DNA of 6,853 nt, from the NCBI GenBank assembly GCA_002862165.1, contig PKCL01000476.1, positions 1-6,853 of the forward strand. Reading direction: 5' to 3'. Positions 1 to 5,817 of this stretch are shown in pieces. The position numbers and the translations under genes are program-made. Each line of letters starts with the position of its first letter. Position 1 is the first letter of the stretch. This stretch comes from Planctomycetaceae bacterium (GTDB taxonomy: Bacteria; Planctomycetota; Planctomycetia; Pirellulales; UBA1268). The notes beneath the pieces are model-generated. The model had not been told where the DNA came from. It made no database searches and worked only from the letters and a program-made list of their open reading frames with translations.

Positions 1-688
1 TCATCGGATGGATACGGGTGCCTGTCGCTCCCACAAGCATGACATCAGCGGCTCCACGTTTAATAGTAATGGCCGCCTCTCCGGCAGCAATATGACCACT
101 CGCCTCGCGCACTGTAAGTGAATTACTTGGGCCACGGAGGTCATTGAAGATAGCAATATGACTTGCCGGCATGTTTGGCAGATACTTCAACAACCAAAGG
201 GGTGTCATGGAAGGAAGCCCCTCGGCACCCCAACTGTTGAAATCAAATTGGCCATCGCTTCCCCGACAACGTTCAACTGCCGTCGTAAAATCTTCTGGCA
301 TTGTCAACATATAATCAGAACCGAATACACACCCAAATCGCTCCGGAGTCACAGTTGGTGATGCTCCGGTCACAAGACCACTATCAGAGAGTGCACGCTG
401 TGCAGCCGCGACTGCCATTTGTGTCTCACGACACATCACTTTCAAGCCCTTTCGAATCGACTTTTTTTGACTCGCATCGAGTTCACCAAATTCACTTATG
501 TGCCCAGAGAAACAATCTGCTTCAGCGGCGTAACGCAACGGCAAATTCTTGACGGGAAAGGCCGACAGGGGCCCAACAGCCGAACGTCCCTCAATTAACC
601 CTGACCAGAGATCTTCGACCGTAAGACCGAATGGTGAAATGGCGGCCACACCAGTCACTACAACCCGGCGATGATTCGTTGCATTCAT
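1..688 (-). CDS. Beta-ketoacyl-synthase-like protein with Glu at the catalytic Cys position (3' end outside the window)
   Basis: This is a partial gene: 229 codons are visible and the frame is open at the left edge. The N-terminus (RRVVVTGVAAISPFG, residues 7-21) is the standard opening of KAS I/II enzymes, and LRGPSNSLTV (184-193) and IAAGEAAITIKRGAADVMLVG (from 200) match the region around the FabF nucleophile. Aligned without gaps to FabF in this window, GPNFAVATACASA corresponds to GPSNSLTVREASG, so the active-site Cys becomes Glu195 (codon 104-106). The His/His/Lys half of the active site lies beyond the edge. Residues 59-175 diverge strongly from FabF. Known families with a replaced Cys include chain-length factors (KS-beta) and KSQ decarboxylating domains, usually with Gln. 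By inference this protein is not a condensing enzyme by itself. The ATG at 686-688 was chosen because it puts the KAS opening at the expected place; no clear ribosome binding site precedes it. It lies 55 bases after the secretin-like gene, probably in the same transcript. Confidence 0.86.
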   Translation of the reverse strand, partial: MNATNHRRVVVTGVAAISPFGLTVEDLWSGLIEGRSAVGPLSAFPVKNLPLRYAAEADCFSGHISEFGELDASQKKSIRKGLKVMCRETQMAVAAAQRALSDSGLVTGASPTVTPERFGCVFGSDYMLTMPEDFTTAVERCRGSDGQFDFNSWGAEGLPSMTPLWLLKYLPNMPASHIAIFNDLRGPSNSLTVREASGHIAAGEAAITIKRGAADVMLVGATGTRIHPM

Positions 689-743
689 AAAAGAAACCAG
701 AGTCCATGTTCTCGAAAGGCTGATACAAATATTAACAGGTCGA

Positions 744-1856
744 CTATTCGTCAGAATGCTGATGTCGACGGGAAAGGCTACAGTACGAACGTGATTTCAT
801 CCATCTTAGATCAGATGAGGGAAAAGCTGACTGTTGTGGCACCTCGTTACGGAGACGTGGCTCAATCACAACAATTGCATCACTACGTTTAATTTCAGTG
901 AAAAGACCTGCCGACGCCGCCTTATTTTGACCGGGTACTGGCCAAGGGACTAGGCCCAACCCAACAACAAGCGTTCGCGAGGCCGGCCAACGGAATCGCT
1001 CACCAATCCGTACTGCCGAAATCTGGGGAACTTCTAGCTTCACGTCAGGGCGATTGCCGACAGGTACAGCTACTGAAACGGATGCCATGCGTTCTATTTG
1101 ATCAATCCGACAGCGAAGAACCATATCAACGAGTTCACCATCAAGAGAGACAAGCGGTTGCACATCAACGCTCAGGCCCTCTCGACACGTAGCTGACAGT
1201 GGTTGCCAACCATTTGGAAGCGACGCATTAATAGTAATGTCTTGAATGTACGACCGTTCACGAACGCCGGATAACGTTGCGGGCACACCGTTTGCTGCGA
1301 ACACTGGCCCGACTGGTAATTCTTCAACATCACTTCGTGCCAAAAGGCGATTGACTAACTCCGCAGAATTTTCACGAGGTACGACCCATGCCTGAACGCC
1401 TGCTGTAGCAGTCGGCAGTGCTGTCATTGTCTCCGATGCCTGCTGACGCCACCGCACCGTACCTATCCCGATGACACGAATTTGAAAACGATGAGGAGAT
1501 GCAACGTCTGTGGTAAATCGCTCAACAACTTCAGCGACTTTAGCCTGCATATCTGCGGTGTGATAGCACGAAAGCTTCGCCGCAGCTGCTGACAGAGACG
1601 CCGCGTGCTTTCCGTGCCACTGTTCATACCCAGTCTGCTGGAGAATCCAGTGCACGACATGCTCTTCGCTTCCAACTCCAGCTACTTTTACAAAAGGTGC
1701 AATATCGTATGTTTTCCATACCTGCCCAGCGGTTGCCGACATCTGGCAGTATGCATGGCCCGGGGCCCAAATGGCCAGCAAGGCCCAAGTAATGCGCGAC
1801 ACGAAAACACGTTGATACGCTTTCACAGTGATATGAGGTGCTCCAGAAATATGCAT
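744..1856 (-). CDS. Exported secretin-like protein (type II/III secretion secretin C-domain relative)
   Basis: The product has 370 residues. A basic n-region and a hydrophobic stretch (about residues 17-35, ending APGHA) look like a Sec signal peptide with cleavage near Ala35; there is no lipobox. Residues 45-120 contain VWKTYDIAPFV and later a segment around HTADMQAKVAEVVERF, resembling the small ring-building domain that precedes secretin domains in planctomycete proteins. Residues about 121-335 follow the secretin pattern: NGVPATLSGVRERSYIQDI, then LSVDVQPLVSLDGELVDMVL, then TLVVGLGL and DAIVVIEPRL. The last 35 residues are a polar, basic tail without family resemblance. The protein is shorter than true outer-membrane secretins, so a pore function is uncertain; it may be a periplasmic ring or scaffold component. 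The ATG at 1856 is the longest start. In-frame GTG codons at residues 11 and 19 are alternatives, and GTG11 would give a more compact signal peptide. None has a good ribosome binding site. The family call is by pattern only. Confidence 0.7.
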   Translation of the reverse strand: MHISGAPHITVKAYQRVFVSRITWALLAIWAPGHAYCQMSATAGQVWKTYDIAPFVKVAGVGSEEHVVHWILQQTGYEQWHGKHAASLSAAAAKLSCYHTADMQAKVAEVVERFTTDVASPHRFQIRVIGIGTVRWRQQASETMTALPTATAGVQAWVVPRENSAELVNRLLARSDVEELPVGPVFAANGVPATLSGVRERSYIQDITINASLPNGWQPLSATCREGLSVDVQPLVSLDGELVDMVLRCRIDQIERMASVSVAVPVGNRPDVKLEVPQISAVRIGERFRWPASRTLVVGLGLVPWPVPGQNKAASAGLFTEIKRSDAIVVIEPRLRNEVPQQSAFPSSDLRWMKSRSYCSLSRRHQHSDE

Positions 1857-1959
1857 AGAACCAACTTGCCGGCTTTGAAGTACAGAACTCTTCTCTAAGC
1901 ACTACTGTGAGCCAATCCTCCGCAAGGCAGACTTATCAAGCTACGCACTCAAGTTCAAA

Positions 1960-1991
1960 ATTACATAAGTTCCAGATTACATAGGTTTCAG
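1960..1991. repeat. Two adjacent 16-bp direct repeats
   Basis: On the minus strand, CTGAAACCTATGTAAT (1991-1976) is followed directly by CTGGAACTTATGTAAT (1975-1960), identical at 14 of 16 positions. A third, degraded start of the unit (TTTGAACTT, 1959-1951) may follow. The array lies between fabF and the secretin-like gene, and each copy contains a TATGTAAT that resembles a -10 box. It could be a regulator-binding array or a simple local duplication. Confidence 0.7.
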
Positions 1992-2004
1992 AAATGGCTA
2001 CCAA
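1976..2004 (-). promoter_or_regulatory. Possible sigma70-type promoter for the secretin-like gene
   Basis: TTGGTA (2004-1999) and TGTAAT (1981-1976) are 17 bases apart on the minus strand, matching 4/6 and 5/6 of the -35 and -10 consensus. The -10 box lies in the first 16-bp repeat. The leader to the ATG at 1856 would be about 115 bases. A match of this quality can occur by chance in AT-rich DNA, and read-through from fabF is equally possible because no terminator is visible after fabF. Confidence 0.35.
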
Positions 2005-2007
2005 GGT

Positions 2008-3249
2008 TCAGGAAAGCCTACCGAGTATCAGGCTGGCGTTATGACCGCCAAACCCAAAACTGTTACTCATAGCCACTTCTACCTGTAATTCTCTTGGCTG
2101 ATTTGGTGCGTAATCAAGATCACACTCAGGATCTGGTGTTTCAAGATTAATCGTTGGTGGAATCACATTGTGCTGGAGCGCCATTGCGCAGGCCACGAGT
2201 TCGATACCACCGCTTGCACCAAGTGTGTGTCCAAGATGGCTTTTGATACTCGAGACAACAAGGCTTCCCGAATGCTCACCGAATACTTTCTTAATCGCTA
2301 AGGTCTCCGCTTTATCGCCAAGTGGAGTGCTTGTCCCATGAGCATTAATGTAATCAATAGAATCCGGGGGGATAGCCGCATCATCTAGGGCCATCGACAT
2401 AGCTCTTGCAGCACCGCGTCCCTCCTCGTCAGGCTGGGTAATATGTCCGGCGTCACCACTCGAACCATACCCCATGAGCTCACCATAAATTTTTGCTCCG
2501 CGCTGGCGAGCATGTTCAAGTTCCTCGAGGACAACAACGCCCGCCCCTTCTGCCAGCACGAAACCGTCTCGGTTTTTATCAAATGGTCGGCTCGCTTGCT
2601 GTGGTGCGTCACTTCGAAAAGAGAGGGCTCTCATATTCTGAAAACCGGCAAGACCCATGGGGGTAAGGGCCGCCTCACTTCCTCCGGCCACCATGACATC
2701 GGCATCACCACAACGAATAGCACGCAACGCTTCACCAAGAGAATTTGCAGCACTTGCACACGCAGTCGCAACAGCAAAGTTTGGTCCTTTAATGCCGTGA
2801 ATTGCAGAGACGTTGCCACTCGCAGCATTCACGATCAACTTCGGTATAGTGAACGGAGAAACCTTATCGATACCCTTTTTGATTAACCTCTCATGTTGTG
2901 CCTCGAACTCAGCTAACCCACCGATACCCGATCCGACAACGACACCGCACCGATACGGGTCTTCTTTTTGAAACTCGATGCCAGAATCTCGCACCGCGTC
3001 AGCAGCAGCAGCAATCGCAAACTGTGTAAAGCGATCTATTCGTCGAAGCTCTTTAATGCCTGCGACACCTTCAGCTAAACCATCCCATGGAACCTGTCCG
3101 GCAAACTGAACCCGATACCCCGACACGTCAAAAAGGGTTATTGGTCCGACGCCGCTGTCACCAGCAAGCAATCGACTCCATAGCGTTTCAACAGGCCTGC
3201 CAAGAGACGTAACTACTCCGAGACCAGTAAGCACAATCCTTCGCTTCAT
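2008..3249 (-). CDS. fabF: 3-oxoacyl-ACP synthase II (KAS II)
   Basis: FabF condenses malonyl-ACP with acyl-ACP in the elongation cycle of cytoplasmic type II fatty acid synthesis. From the ATG at 3247-3249 the protein is 413 residues, the usual FabF length, and begins MKRRIVLTGLGVVTSLG. The catalytic triad is complete: the nucleophile Cys164 in ATACASA, a His near 304 in NAHGTSTPLGD, and the second His near 341 in KSHLGHTLGASG, with the conserved Lys near 336. The C-terminal NSFGFGGHNASLIL loop is present. An in-frame ATG at 3279 would add ten residues; both starts have a weak purine-rich site about four bases upstream (AAGGA at 3254-3258, AAAGG at 3284-3288), so the choice rests on family length. 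The gene begins 50 bases after acpP, as expected for co-transcription. Fully functional by all visible residues, in contrast to the KAS-like gene further downstream. Confidence 0.97.
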   Translation of the reverse strand: MKRRIVLTGLGVVTSLGRPVETLWSRLLAGDSGVGPITLFDVSGYRVQFAGQVPWDGLAEGVAGIKELRRIDRFTQFAIAAAADAVRDSGIEFQKEDPYRCGVVVGSGIGGLAEFEAQHERLIKKGIDKVSPFTIPKLIVNAASGNVSAIHGIKGPNFAVATACASAANSLGEALRAIRCGDADVMVAGGSEAALTPMGLAGFQNMRALSFRSDAPQQASRPFDKNRDGFVLAEGAGVVVLEELEHARQRGAKIYGELMGYGSSGDAGHITQPDEEGRGAARAMSMALDDAAIPPDSIDYINAHGTSTPLGDKAETLAIKKVFGEHSGSLVVSSIKSHLGHTLGASGGIELVACAMALQHNVIPPTINLETPDPECDLDYAPNQPRELQVEVAMSNSFGFGGHNASLILGRLS

Positions 3250-3299
3250 GTCGTCCTTGATCAACCCTGAGCCAAACATGTGACCTTTGAAAAACTGAA

Positions 3300-3536
3300 T
3301 CAGCCTTGGTTATTTTCAATGAATTCAACCGCTTGGCCAACAGTCTGAATTTTCTCAGCAGCATCGTCGGGAATATTGATCTCGAATTCTTCCTCGAGTT
3401 CCATAACGAGTTCCACGGTATCGAGAGAGTCTGCACCGAGGTCATTAATGAACGATGTCTCGGGAGTGATCTGTTCCTTGCTTACACCTAACTGAGAAGC
3501 AACGATGTCGATCACTCGATCCTGGACTGATGCCAC
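3300..3536 (-). CDS. acpP: Acyl carrier protein
   Basis: This 78-residue acidic protein carries growing acyl chains on a phosphopantetheine arm for FabD, FabG, FabF and other lipid enzymes. The attachment site is Ser37 in the signature DLGADSLDTVELVMELEEEF; the following helix II and the segment INIPDDAAEKI are standard. Length and helix layout match bacterial AcpP. The start is GTG at 3534-3536, supported by a perfect GGAGG site seven bases upstream. It lies between fabG and fabF, the usual place, but is separated from fabG by 185 bases, which suggests extra control of its abundant expression. A stem-loop sits in that leader. The phosphopantetheinyl transferase that would activate it is not in the window. 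Confidence 0.98.
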   Translation of the reverse strand: MASVQDRVIDIVASQLGVSKEQITPETSFINDLGADSLDTVELVMELEEEFEINIPDDAAEKIQTVGQAVEFIENNQG

Positions 3537-3543
3537 GTTTGAT

Positions 3544-3548
3544 CCTCC
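3544..3548 (-). promoter_or_regulatory. Ribosome binding site of acpP
   Basis: GGAGG on the minus strand, seven bases before a GTG codon. It is the strongest Shine-Dalgarno match inside the fab cluster and fixes GTG as the acpP start. Confidence 0.85.
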
Positions 3549-3560
3549 AAATATTGTAAA

Positions 3561-3579
3561 TCGCGATCCTGTCTCGCGA
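3561..3579 (-). promoter_or_regulatory. Stem-loop in the acpP leader (TCGCGA repeat)
   Basis: TCGCGA occurs at 3561-3566 and 3574-3579, separated by seven bases. Because TCGCGA is self-complementary, the two copies are both direct and inverted repeats and can form a 6-bp stem with a 7-base loop in the RNA, 12 bases upstream of the GGAGG site. No run of T follows, so it is not a typical terminator. It could be an RNA stability or processing element or a protein-binding site; function unknown. The rest of the 3537-3721 gap shows the small palindrome GTTATTAAC (3592-3600) and no convincing promoter. Confidence 0.5.
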
Positions 3580-3721
3580 AACGTATGAAATGTTATTAAC
3601 TAGCGAACCCACCACAAACTTATACGAAACGGTTCACTAAGGTCCGATATCGTACGCAAGATATACCGGGTCACACCATACTCTGTCCAGTTCGTACCAA
3701 AAAATCGGCAAGAAAGGCATC

Positions 3722-4504
3722 TCAACCGATCAAACCGCCATCTACAACAAGAGTCTGAGCGGTGATGTAGCCAGCAGATGGGGAGGCAAGAAATGCGACT
3801 GCCTCGGCAATTTCTGTTGCCAGACCAAGCCTTTTTGCCGGAACTCGTTTTTTCACCACATCCAAAAGGGCAGGCCCTAGGGCATCGGTCATTTCACTTG
3901 CAATAAAGCCTGGAGCAACTGCATTCACGGTAACTTTCCTGCCGGCTAGCTCTTTTGCCACTGTCTGAGTAAGCCCAATTAGACCTGCCTTCGAGGCTGA
4001 ATAGTTCGCCTGCCCAGGATTCCCGATGATCCCTGACACGCTTGAAATATTCACAATCCTGCCGTAACGCTGTTGCATCATTGGACGACTCGCTGCCCGC
4101 ATAAACAAGAACGGCGCTCGGAGATTTGTCGACAAGACTTCGTCCCACTCATCATTACTCATTCGGGGTATGAGTGTATCTCGAGTCACACCAGCATTAT
4201 TAACGAGGATATCGAGCCGTCCATGTTTTTGAACAATCGTCTCCACTACTTTTTCAATTGCATCGGATTGAGAAACGTCACAGGGCATAGGGTCAGCCTT
4301 GCCTCCAGCACTGGTAATTACTTCGGCGACGGATGCCAACTTTTCTTTGTTCCTCGCCAGCAGACATACCGTTGCTCCATTTGCTGCCAATGTCACTGCA
4401 ATAGCCTGGCCTATGCCTTGACTTGCGCCTGTCACAAGGGCTACCTGGCCGGATAAATCGACCCGCAATGTCTTTTCTTGGTTTGTTTCGGCCATAACGC
4501 GCAC
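3722..4504 (-). CDS. fabG: 3-oxoacyl-ACP reductase (short-chain dehydrogenase)
   Basis: FabG reduces 3-oxoacyl-ACP to (R)-3-hydroxyacyl-ACP with NADPH. The 260-residue product shows the Rossmann motif TGASQGIG (25-32), NNAG (102-105), and the catalytic set Asn127, Ser155 (NISS), Tyr168 and Lys172 (YSASK). The C-terminal segment ITAQTLVVDGG is typical of FabG. The first 15 residues are an extra polar N-terminus relative to E. coli FabG. Two starts are possible. GTG at 4502-4504 is preceded by a purine-rich AAAGAG at six bases and is used here; ATG at 4493-4495 gives 257 residues (MAETNQ) but has only a weak GGGTG upstream. It begins 73 bases after fabD. The neighbours favour the fatty-acid role over the many other short-chain reductases of similar sequence. 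Confidence 0.95.
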   Translation of the reverse strand: MRVMAETNQEKTLRVDLSGQVALVTGASQGIGQAIAVTLAANGATVCLLARNKEKLASVAEVITSAGGKADPMPCDVSQSDAIEKVVETIVQKHGRLDILVNNAGVTRDTLIPRMSNDEWDEVLSTNLRAPFLFMRAASRPMMQQRYGRIVNISSVSGIIGNPGQANYSASKAGLIGLTQTVAKELAGRKVTVNAVAPGFIASEMTDALGPALLDVVKKRVPAKRLGLATEIAEAVAFLASPSAGYITAQTLVVDGGLIG

Positions 4505-4542
4505 CCATTTCTCTTTCTAGAATCTGTTTTTGTGTTTCGTCA

Positions 4543-4570
4543 CGTTCTTATCATCGACATCAAAAGAACG
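4543..4570. repeat. Inverted repeat between fabD and fabG
   Basis: CGTTCTT (4543-4549) and AAGAACG (4564-4570) form a perfect 7-bp stem with a 14-base loop, starting seven bases after the fabD stop codon. No T run follows on the minus strand, so it is unlikely to stop transcription. It might mark an RNA processing or stabilising site within the fab transcript, or be chance. Confidence 0.4.
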
Positions 4571-4577
4571 ATCTTGG

Positions 4578-5504
4578 TTACGGTTCAATCACACCATTAC
4601 ATGGCTTTTTTCGATCAATTCGCTTGAGGAGCCCTCGCAAAACTCTGCCCGGTCCAACCTCCCACAAGCAACCCACTCCCGTCGATAGCAAATGCTCCAT
4701 TGACGCATGCCATTCGACGACACCACAGACCTGCCGTGCCAACAGGCTACGAATTTCATCCGGGTCGGTATGAGGCTTTGCATCAACATTGCTGATCACG
4801 GGAATCCTCGGCTCACAAATAACTATTTCTTCGAGGATTTCTGCGAGTCTGTCCCGGGCCGGCTCCATGAGTCGGGTATGAAACGCACCAGCAACCTCGA
4901 GCGGCACACATTTCATTGCACCAGCTTTCATGGCTTCGTCAGACACTCTGTCACACGCAGATCGACTCCCCGAAACAACAATGTTTCCGGGACAAAGAAC
5001 ATTCGCAATCGAGAGAACATCACTGCCACGGGATGTATCACACACCTCACCAATTTGATCTCGGTCGAGCCCTAGAATCGCAACCATTCCACCCGGCTCT
5101 GCATCCGCACACGCCTGCATGGCACGGCCTCGCACATCAACAACCCGTACGGCTGACTGCACATCCAAAGCACCGGCATGCACGAGAGCAGAATATTCTC
5201 CAAGAGAGAGACCCGCTGTAAGAAATTCCTCACGATCTCCGGCAAACGGCGTATCCTCGCGTCTTCGTAAAACCTCAAGCATTGCAAGACTCGTCACGAG
5301 AAGCGCTGGTTGACTGACAGCAGTTGTATTGAGCTTCCCAGACGGCCCGTTTGTACACACTGCAAGAAGGTCATACCCCAAAACTTTGGACGCGTCTTGG
5401 AAAATCTGAAGGGCAGGGGGGCAGTCAAGGCACCATGCCCCAGCCATACCGACGTGTTGTGCGCCTTGGCCCGGAAAGAGCAGCCCGAACGATTCGTCCA
5501 CCAA
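4578..5504 (-). CDS. fabD: Malonyl-CoA:ACP transacylase
   Basis: FabD moves malonyl from CoA to ACP, feeding FabF. The 308-residue length is normal. Visible motifs are GQGAQ (12-16), which forms the oxyanion hole, the nucleophile Ser100 in GLSLGEYSAL, Arg125 (binds the malonyl carboxylate), and the catalytic His209 in GAFHTRLM. The His that normally precedes the nucleophile (GHSLGE) is Leu99 here. From memory this variant is common in planctomycete FabD, and the catalytic His209 is intact, so activity is expected. The start is TTG at 5502-5504, with GAGGA eight bases upstream inside the last codons of rpmF; the next codon, GTG, is a possible alternative. Only four bases separate it from the rpmF stop, implying translational coupling. 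Confidence 0.96.
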   Translation of the reverse strand: MVDESFGLLFPGQGAQHVGMAGAWCLDCPPALQIFQDASKVLGYDLLAVCTNGPSGKLNTTAVSQPALLVTSLAMLEVLRRREDTPFAGDREEFLTAGLSLGEYSALVHAGALDVQSAVRVVDVRGRAMQACADAEPGGMVAILGLDRDQIGEVCDTSRGSDVLSIANVLCPGNIVVSGSRSACDRVSDEAMKAGAMKCVPLEVAGAFHTRLMEPARDRLAEILEEIVICEPRIPVISNVDAKPHTDPDEIRSLLARQVCGVVEWHASMEHLLSTGVGCLWEVGPGRVLRGLLKRIDRKKPCNGVIEP

Positions 5505-5508
5505 GAGA

Positions 5509-5688
5509 CTAGTCCTCGGTTTTTACTACTTGTTTACCCATGTAGTACCCACAATGACTACAAACGCGATGCGTTGGCACAGCTTTCCCACAAGTCGGAC
5601 AAAACGTTAGTTGCCTAGGTGTAAGGAAATCATGCGCCCGTCGGGTGCCAGTTCTGCGATTAGAATGCCTACGTTTTGGGACGGCCAT
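5509..5688 (-). CDS. rpmF: 50S ribosomal protein L32 (zinc-binding form)
   Basis: This 59-residue basic protein belongs to the large ribosomal subunit. It begins MAVPKRRHSNRRTGTRRAH, the classic L32 opening, and carries two CxxC pairs (Cys30/Cys33 and Cys43/Cys46) forming a zinc ribbon; it is therefore the zinc-containing type. The start is ATG at 5686-5688; only a weak AGG lies nine bases upstream. rpmF heading a fatty-acid gene cluster is a widespread bacterial arrangement that ties membrane lipid supply to growth. The DUF177/YceD gene that often precedes rpmF is missing; ruvB is there instead. The last codons, GAG GAC TAG, double as the ribosome binding site of fabD. Confidence 0.96.
   Translation of the reverse strand: MAVPKRRHSNRRTGTRRAHDFLTPRQLTFCPTCGKAVPTHRVCSHCGYYMGKQVVKTED
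5513..5517 (-). promoter_or_regulatory. Ribosome binding site of fabD, inside rpmF
   Basis: GAGGA on the minus strand overlaps the Glu58-Asp59 codons of rpmF and lies eight bases before the TTG start of fabD. It supports TTG as the start and couples translation of the two genes. Confidence 0.7.
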
Positions 5689-5755
5689 AATTTCTTACCT
5701 GTAAAAACGAGCCAGATCATGAAAAGAAACGAATCTGACTTCTCGGAACCCCTAA

Positions 5756-5784
5756 AATCTACGTTCCAGTGCAGTGGCCGTCAA
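5756..5784 (-). promoter_or_regulatory. Sigma70-type promoter of the rpmF-fab operon
   Basis: TTGACG (5784-5779) and TAGATT (5761-5756) on the minus strand are separated by exactly 17 bases, matching 5/6 and 4/6 of consensus. The RNA would start near 5749, giving a leader of about 60 bases before rpmF. The position, directly after ruvB and before a ribosomal protein gene, is what one expects of a growth-linked housekeeping promoter. It is the best promoter match found by eye in the window. Confidence 0.65.
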
Positions 5785-5799
5785 GAACCGTTCTCTTGA
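5781..5799. repeat. Imperfect inverted repeat over the rpmF promoter -35 box
   Basis: TCAAGA (5781-5786) and TCTTGA (5793-5798) are complementary arms around a 7-base centre. One arm covers part of the -35 hexamer (5779-5784), so a protein bound here could control the operon. An alternative pairing, AGAAC/GTTCT, gives a short hairpin in RNA after ruvB, but no T run follows, so a terminator role is weak. Confidence 0.4.
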
Positions 5800-5817
5800 A
5801 GCACGAGCGGGATACTT

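Noticed and set aside
744..860. Frameshift at the C-terminus of the secretin-like protein
   Set aside because: The last 35 residues look unlike the rest, but the secretin pattern is already complete at EPRL and nothing family-like was noticed beyond it, so a natural tail is simpler.
1605..1902. Overlapping open frames on both strands near the start of the secretin-like gene
   Set aside because: They compete with the signal-peptide region of a better supported gene and show no domain or ribosome binding site of their own.
2443..2886. Open frame of 147 codons on the plus strand
   Set aside because: It is antisense to the catalytic core of fabF, has no recognisable domain and no ribosome binding site, and its composition follows from the fabF codons.
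3561..3579. Terminator between fabG and acpP
   Set aside because: The TCGCGA stem is followed by TTTACAATATTT, not a T run, and acpP starts just downstream.
4073..4456. Open frame of 127 codons on the plus strand
   Set aside because: It is antisense to fabG, including the cofactor-binding region, with no independent support.
5781..5799. Rho-independent terminator for ruvB
   Set aside because: The stem is short and no T run follows on the minus strand; it fits better as a possible operator over the rpmF promoter.
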